The translations under genes and the position numbers were made by a program. A stretch of 8,492 bases of DNA from Firmicutes bacterium UBA1764. GTDB lineage: Bacteria; Bacillota; Clostridia; Peptostreptococcales; Anaerovoracaceae. The stretch is taken from assembly GCA_002315535.1 (NCBI GenBank), contig DCHA01000066.1:25506-33997 (forward strand), in the 5' to 3' direction. The notes beneath the pieces were generated by a model. The model worked only from the letters and a program-made list of their open reading frames with translations. It had not been told where the DNA came from and did not search any database. Positions 5,353 to 8,492 of the stretch are shown piece after piece. Position 1 is the first letter of the stretch. The number at the start of each line of letters is the position of its first letter.

Positions 5353-6704
5353 TATCTGTAATTCTCAATTGTTATATCTGTGTAATAGAAATTCAAAATC
5401 TGGTCATAAGTCATTCCATAGTCTCTTGCCATAGTGATAGCCCCGTTTTGAGACATGCCGATTCCATGGCCAAAGCCTATGCCTCTCATATAGCAATAAC
5501 CATCAGTGCAAACATCATTAGTCATTGAATAGCTGTTCGCCTTTGTTATCGCCATTTTGCTTGTTGTGCTTCCGTTATATATATAAAGAAGCGAGCTTGC
5601 AACCTGCTGCACACCGTTTGTTGTGAGTACATAGGTGTATTCCGGAGTTGCCTCAGCCTTGGTGATCTCATTGTATCCGTCATTTCCAATGCAGAAGAAT
5701 GTAGACTTAAGATTAAAGGTACTCATAATCTGGCTTCTTGGAATTCTCTTTTGGCCGTTAGTTCCTGTGAGAAGCAGTCCTGTTACAGCGCCAAAGCTAT
5801 TTGTATCAGAAACCTCAACCTTAACGATATCACCAATATCAAGGCCCAGCTTTGTTTTTAGTCTGTCAGCAAGCTCAGAGAAAAGATAGGTTGTTTCCCA
5901 TCTGTGCTCCGGCGTATAAGGATCCTCAACTGATTGAAGGTATGGATGCTTTTCCATGTCGATTCCCCAGGCATCATAGACAGACATAGTGTAGCCACCC
6001 CCGCTGTTTGCGCTGAATACTGCGTAAATAGCTTCGCCATCATATGTCATAATAAGGCCTTCAGTATCCTTGCAGGCCTGAGTCGTTACAGAATTTTCAG
6101 ATGCAACACCGCCGTAAACCTGGCAATGAGTTGTTGAGCATAAATCAAATCCCATAGAGCTATGCGAAGAGCTATTGTTTTTTATGTACAGCGCATAAGT
6201 TCTTGCCGCAATAGCCTGAGCCCTGAGAGCCTCCTCGGGATTGCGGCTGCTCATTTCCCTGTTCACAATTCCCCATACATAGTGCTCAAGAGTCAAATAA
6301 TTAATAACCCTGAAGCCATTTCGGAAAATAAGATAGATACCGTCCCTGTAGGTCTTAAAACTGCTGTCTCTATCAGTCTTCATAGTGATAAGCCTGCTGT
6401 CAGGATCCTCCGCTGCGGACATGTAAATATAACCGCTCACATCACTGTCAGAAAGATCAAAGCTGATACTTGTATCATCAATATGATTTACTAAAACTCC
6501 GGAGCTTTCCTCGTAAACATTAAATCCATAATCGGAATTAATCGTAATGCTCGAAGCATAATTGGTAGTGCCATAATAAAGTCCAAGCTTAATATAATTA
6601 TCCTTATCAAGATAATCTGATTCCTCGTTATCGGCAAAAGCAAAGACTGATGCCAGCAAAACCAGGGCCAACGCTATACATAGTACTCTCTTACTTGTGT
6701 TCAT
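5352..6704 (-). CDS. Secreted SpoIID/LytB-domain protein (putative peptidoglycan lytic enzyme)
   Basis: This 450-residue protein has a signal peptide: basic MNTSKR, a hydrophobic stretch at about 7-22, and a likely signal peptidase I site after AFA (22-24). Residues 25-130 form a poorly conserved N-terminal region. The SpoIID/LytB domain follows: YVWGIVNREM (142-151) with E150 at the position of the catalytic glutamate of SpoIID, ALRAQAIAARTYALY (159-173), LCSTTHCQVYGG (188-199), SANSGGG (231-237), HPYLQSVEDP (253-262), and GIGFGHGIGMSQNGA (408-422) with a downstream ILNFYY. SpoIID cleaves glycan strands lacking stem peptides during engulfment in sporulation; whether this paralogue acts in sporulation or in general wall remodelling is not decided here. 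An in-frame ATG at 6779 would add 25 residues ahead of the signal peptide, so I prefer 6704, which has a Shine-Dalgarno. It overlaps the ruvB end by 14 bases. Confidence 0.92.
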   Translation of the reverse strand: MNTSKRVLCIALALVLLASVFAFADNEESDYLDKDNYIKLGLYYGTTNYASSITINSDYGFNVYEESSGVLVNHIDDTSISFDLSDSDVSGYIYMSAAEDPDSRLITMKTDRDSSFKTYRDGIYLIFRNGFRVINYLTLEHYVWGIVNREMSSRNPEEALRAQAIAARTYALYIKNNSSSHSSMGFDLCSTTHCQVYGGVASENSVTTQACKDTEGLIMTYDGEAIYAVFSANSGGGYTMSVYDAWGIDMEKHPYLQSVEDPYTPEHRWETTYLFSELADRLKTKLGLDIGDIVKVEVSDTNSFGAVTGLLLTGTNGQKRIPRSQIMSTFNLKSTFFCIGNDGYNEITKAEATPEYTYVLTTNGVQQVASSLLYIYNGSTTSKMAITKANSYSMTNDVCTDGYCYMRGIGFGHGIGMSQNGAITMARDYGMTYDQILNFYYTDITIENYR

Positions 6705-7701
6705 AATCCTTAATTCCCAAATGTCTGTATGCAGCATCAGTAACAACTCTTCCCTTTGGAGTTCTTGCAAGAAGTCCAAGCTGCATTAGGTAAGGTTCGT
6801 AAGCATCTTCGATGGTAACCCTTTCTTCCCCGATAGATGCGGCAATTGTATCAATGCCAACAGGCCCACCGTTAAACTTAGTAATAATTAAATCGAGTAT
6901 TCTTCTGTCCAGATCCTCAAGTCCAAGCTCGTCAATTCCAAGAGCCTTAAGAGATGTTTCTACAACTGAAGTATCAATTGAATCAAGTCCCTGAACCTGG
7001 GCGAAATCCCTGATTCTCTTTAATAATCTGTTTGCTACACGAGGAGTTCCGCGAGACCTTGATGCAATCAGCATTGCGGCATCTTCATTGATCTTTACGT
7101 TAAGAATGCCCGCTGTTCTGTTTAATATTCTTGAAAGCTCCTGCTCGTTGTAAAGCTCGAACTTTGCAAGCACACCGAATCTGTCTCTGAGAGGTGATGA
7201 CAGAGAGCCTGCTCTTGTTGTTGCACCGATTAGTGTAAACTTCGGAAGAGGAATTCTGAGGCTGTGTGCCGCAGGCCCCTTTCCCGTTACTATATCAAGT
7301 GCGAAATCCTCCATTGCGGAGTAAAGAACCTCCTCAACAGTTCTGTTAAGACGATGAATTTCATCGATGAAAAGCACATCACCCTTATTAAGATTGGACA
7401 GAATTGCGGCAAGATCAGCGGCTCTGGTAATTGCAGGGCCCGAGCTGATTCTGATGTCAACGCCCATCTCCTCTGCAATAATTCCCGCAAGCGTGGTTTT
7501 TCCAAGTCCCGGAGGACCATAAAATAAAACATGATCCAGCGACTCTCCCCTCATCTTGCTTGCCTGAATATAAACCTTTAGATTATCGGTTACATTGGTC
7601 TGACCAACATAATCCTCAAATCTTTTAGGTCTTATCGATTGTTCAATTTGTTCTTCATCAGATTGAAGGCCGGCGCCAACAACTCTCTTTTCGTACTCCA
7701 T
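6691..7701 (-). CDS. ruvB: Holliday junction branch migration ATPase RuvB
   Basis: RuvB is the hexameric AAA+ motor that pumps duplex DNA through RuvA-bound Holliday junctions in recombinational repair. Its 336 residues match the family length. Visible are RPKRFEDYVGQ (24-34), Walker A GPPGLGKT (62-69), Walker B VLFIDEIHRLN (109-119), sensor-1 region LIGATTRAGSLSSPLRDRFG (157-176) including the arginines near the subunit interface, sensor-2 GTPRVANR (218-225), and a C-terminal winged-helix domain with NGGPVGIDTIA (277-287) and a GRVVT motif (317-321). The start lies 8 bases after the ruvA stop and is supported by a Shine-Dalgarno. All ATPase motifs are intact and the gene looks functional. 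Confidence 0.98.
   Translation of the reverse strand: MEYEKRVVGAGLQSDEEQIEQSIRPKRFEDYVGQTNVTDNLKVYIQASKMRGESLDHVLFYGPPGLGKTTLAGIIAEEMGVDIRISSGPAITRAADLAAILSNLNKGDVLFIDEIHRLNRTVEEVLYSAMEDFALDIVTGKGPAAHSLRIPLPKFTLIGATTRAGSLSSPLRDRFGVLAKFELYNEQELSRILNRTAGILNVKINEDAAMLIASRSRGTPRVANRLLKRIRDFAQVQGLDSIDTSVVETSLKALGIDELGLEDLDRRILDLIITKFNGGPVGIDTIAASIGEERVTIEDAYEPYLMQLGLLARTPKGRVVTDAAYRHLGIKDYEHK
6707..6718 (-). promoter_or_regulatory. Ribosome binding site that decides the SpoIID-like start
   Basis: Inside the 3' end of ruvB the minus strand reads GGGAATTAAGGA before the ATG at 6704. GGGAA has a nine-base spacing to the ATG; AAGGA has only two and is probably too close. Together with the signal peptide that begins at this ATG, this favours 6704 over the upstream in-frame ATG at 6779. 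Confidence 0.55.
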
Positions 7702-7706
7702 GTGAA

Positions 7707-7711
7707 CCTCT
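7707..7711 (-). promoter_or_regulatory. Ribosome binding site of ruvB overlapping the ruvA stop
   Basis: The minus strand reads AGAGG five bases before the ruvB ATG. Its first two bases belong to the TAG stop codon of ruvA, so terminating and initiating ribosomes meet here. This fits coupled synthesis of the RuvA and RuvB partners. Confidence 0.6.
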
Positions 7712-8306
7712 ATTTATTACGCAGTGCCTTTGCAATATATTCTTCTGTACTTTCGGCTTTGATGCCAGTCAGAGCTGCCATAGCCTCCGACTTCATATAG
7801 CCAAGTGCCATAAGAGCTTCGAGGGCAGCAGTCTTAGCCTTGTCTTCATCCTTTGTGACAATCTTTTTGTTCTCTTCGCCTTCGGAAAGCATAAGCTCAG
7901 GAATTTTCTGAACCTTTTCGGAAAGCTCCATGACTACTCTTTGAGCAGTCTTTTTTCCCACACCGTTTGCGAGCTGAATAGTATCAACATCTTCGAAAAC
8001 AATTGCCTGCTTTATCGCAAATGCTGAGCCTACGCTTAGTATTGCCAGAGCAGCCTTTGCCCCGACGCCGCTGACTGTCAGCAGCAATTTAAACAGTGCA
8101 AGGCTTGCCTTATCCGTAAATCCGTAAAGGCTTATATCATCCTCGCGTACTATCATTGCTGTATAAAGTGTGATTAGTTCATCCTTTGGAGCAACAAAGG
8201 CATATGAGTTATCCGGAACGTTTACGTAGTAAGCAATCCCGTTGTTTTCAATTGCAACGGCTCCGGTCATTGTATCGCTTATGTGTCCTTTGATATAGTG
8301 AATCAT
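7710..8306 (-). CDS. ruvA: Holliday junction DNA-binding protein RuvA
   Basis: RuvA tetramers bind the four-way junction and load RuvB. The 198-residue length is typical. Domain I, an OB fold, spans about 1-62 and begins MIHYIKGHI. The acidic pin residues known from E. coli RuvA (E55, D56) are present at the same numbers in VREDDISLYGF (53-63). Domain II carries two helix-hairpin-helix motifs, TVSGVGAKAALAILS (77-91) and LANGVGKKTAQRVVMEL (112-128). An acidic, lysine-rich linker (about 135-157) leads to the C-terminal RuvB-binding domain III (about 158-198). The ATG follows the ruvC TAA with no gap, and a weak GAGATG precedes it inside ruvC, which suggests translational coupling. Confidence 0.98.
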   Translation of the reverse strand: MIHYIKGHISDTMTGAVAIENNGIAYYVNVPDNSYAFVAPKDELITLYTAMIVREDDISLYGFTDKASLALFKLLLTVSGVGAKAALAILSVGSAFAIKQAIVFEDVDTIQLANGVGKKTAQRVVMELSEKVQKIPELMLSEGEENKKIVTKDEDKAKTAALEALMALGYMKSEAMAALTGIKAESTEEYIAKALRNK

Positions 8307-8492
8307 TTACTTCATCTCGTACATTGTCTTTTTTAGCTCACCCTGATACGAATGACAGATTGCCGCAGCAAGTGCGTCCGAGGTGTCATCTGGTTTGATA
8401 ATCTCTTCAAAGCCGAGAATTGTTTTTACCATTTCCTGAACCTGCCTCTTATCAGCCTTACCATATCCGGTGACAGAAGTTTTAATTTGCAT
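8307..8492 (-). CDS. ruvC: Crossover junction endodeoxyribonuclease RuvC, C-terminal part
   Basis: RuvC is the dimeric, metal-dependent resolvase that nicks Holliday junctions. The 61 visible codons run open to the window edge and match its C-terminal third: QIKTSVTGYGKADKRQVQEM, then PDDTSDALAAAICH. In the latter, D36 and D39 of the fragment align with catalytic D138 and D141 of E. coli RuvC. The first two acidic catalytic residues lie outside the window. The ATG at the extreme right edge is an internal codon, not the start. The ruvC-ruvA-ruvB order groups resolvase and branch-migration motor in one operon. Confidence 0.94.
   Translation of the reverse strand: MQIKTSVTGYGKADKRQVQEMVKTILGFEEIIKPDDTSDALAAAICHSYQGELKKTMYEMK

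Noticed and set aside
5340..5360. preQ1 riboswitch ahead of queA
   Set aside because: There is no intergenic space: the SpoIID-like coding region runs to the queA start. Any such element would have to lie upstream of the whole operon, outside the window.
6162..6494. 110-codon plus-strand open frame
   Set aside because: It is antisense to the conserved SpoIID/LytB coding region and has no recognisable motif or clear ribosome binding site.
6705..6779. 25-residue N-terminal extension of the SpoIID-like protein from an ATG at 6779
   Set aside because: It would place an amphipathic, acidic segment ahead of a typical signal peptide and overlap ruvB by 89 bases. The ATG at 6704 begins the signal peptide and has a Shine-Dalgarno.
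8490..8492. ATG at the right edge as a start codon for a 61-residue protein
   Set aside because: The reading frame is open to the edge and the sequence matches the interior and C-terminus of RuvC, so this Met is internal.

Overview
The window is a compact, entirely minus-strand gene cluster from a low-to-moderate GC Gram-positive bacterium, most likely an anaerobic member of the Clostridia. Three things point there: the order ruvC-ruvA-ruvB, then a SpoIID/LytB-type protein, then queA-tgt, which is a Firmicutes arrangement; the exported SpoIID-like protein itself; and a cysteine-bearing L28. No species is claimed.

Layout in transcription order (right to left): the C-terminal end of ruvC (cut by the right edge), ruvA, ruvB, a secreted SpoIID/LytB-domain protein, queA, tgt, a TrmA/RlmC-type m5U RNA methyltransferase without a TRAM domain, and a YgiQ-family radical SAM protein. 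Every junction is tight: stop and start abut (ruvC/ruvA), lie 5-8 bases apart, share one base (the TAATG at the SpoIID/queA junction), or overlap by 14 to about 23 bases. I therefore read the eight genes as one transcript with widespread translational coupling; its promoter lies beyond the right edge. A 110-base gap follows. It holds a good sigma-A-type promoter and a short structured leader for the next gene, rpmB (ribosomal protein L28), cut by the left edge.

Functionally, the ruv genes encode the Holliday-junction machinery: RuvA and RuvB form the branch-migration motor and RuvC is the resolvase. QueA and Tgt are two steps of queuosine tRNA modification: Tgt inserts preQ1 at the wobble guanine and QueA adds the ribosyl-derived ring to give epoxyqueuosine. 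The methyltransferase extends the RNA-modification theme. The YgiQ protein has no established function. The SpoIID-like protein is the outlier, a predicted exported peptidoglycan enzyme.

No gap reaches 300 bases, and I see no CRISPR array, insertion sequence, tRNA or rRNA. I found no convincing new system; this is mostly conserved housekeeping. The points worth a second look are the YgiQ and methyltransferase genes downstream of tgt, an altered signature motif in QueA, a possible metal site in the SpoIID-like protein, and the rpmB leader.
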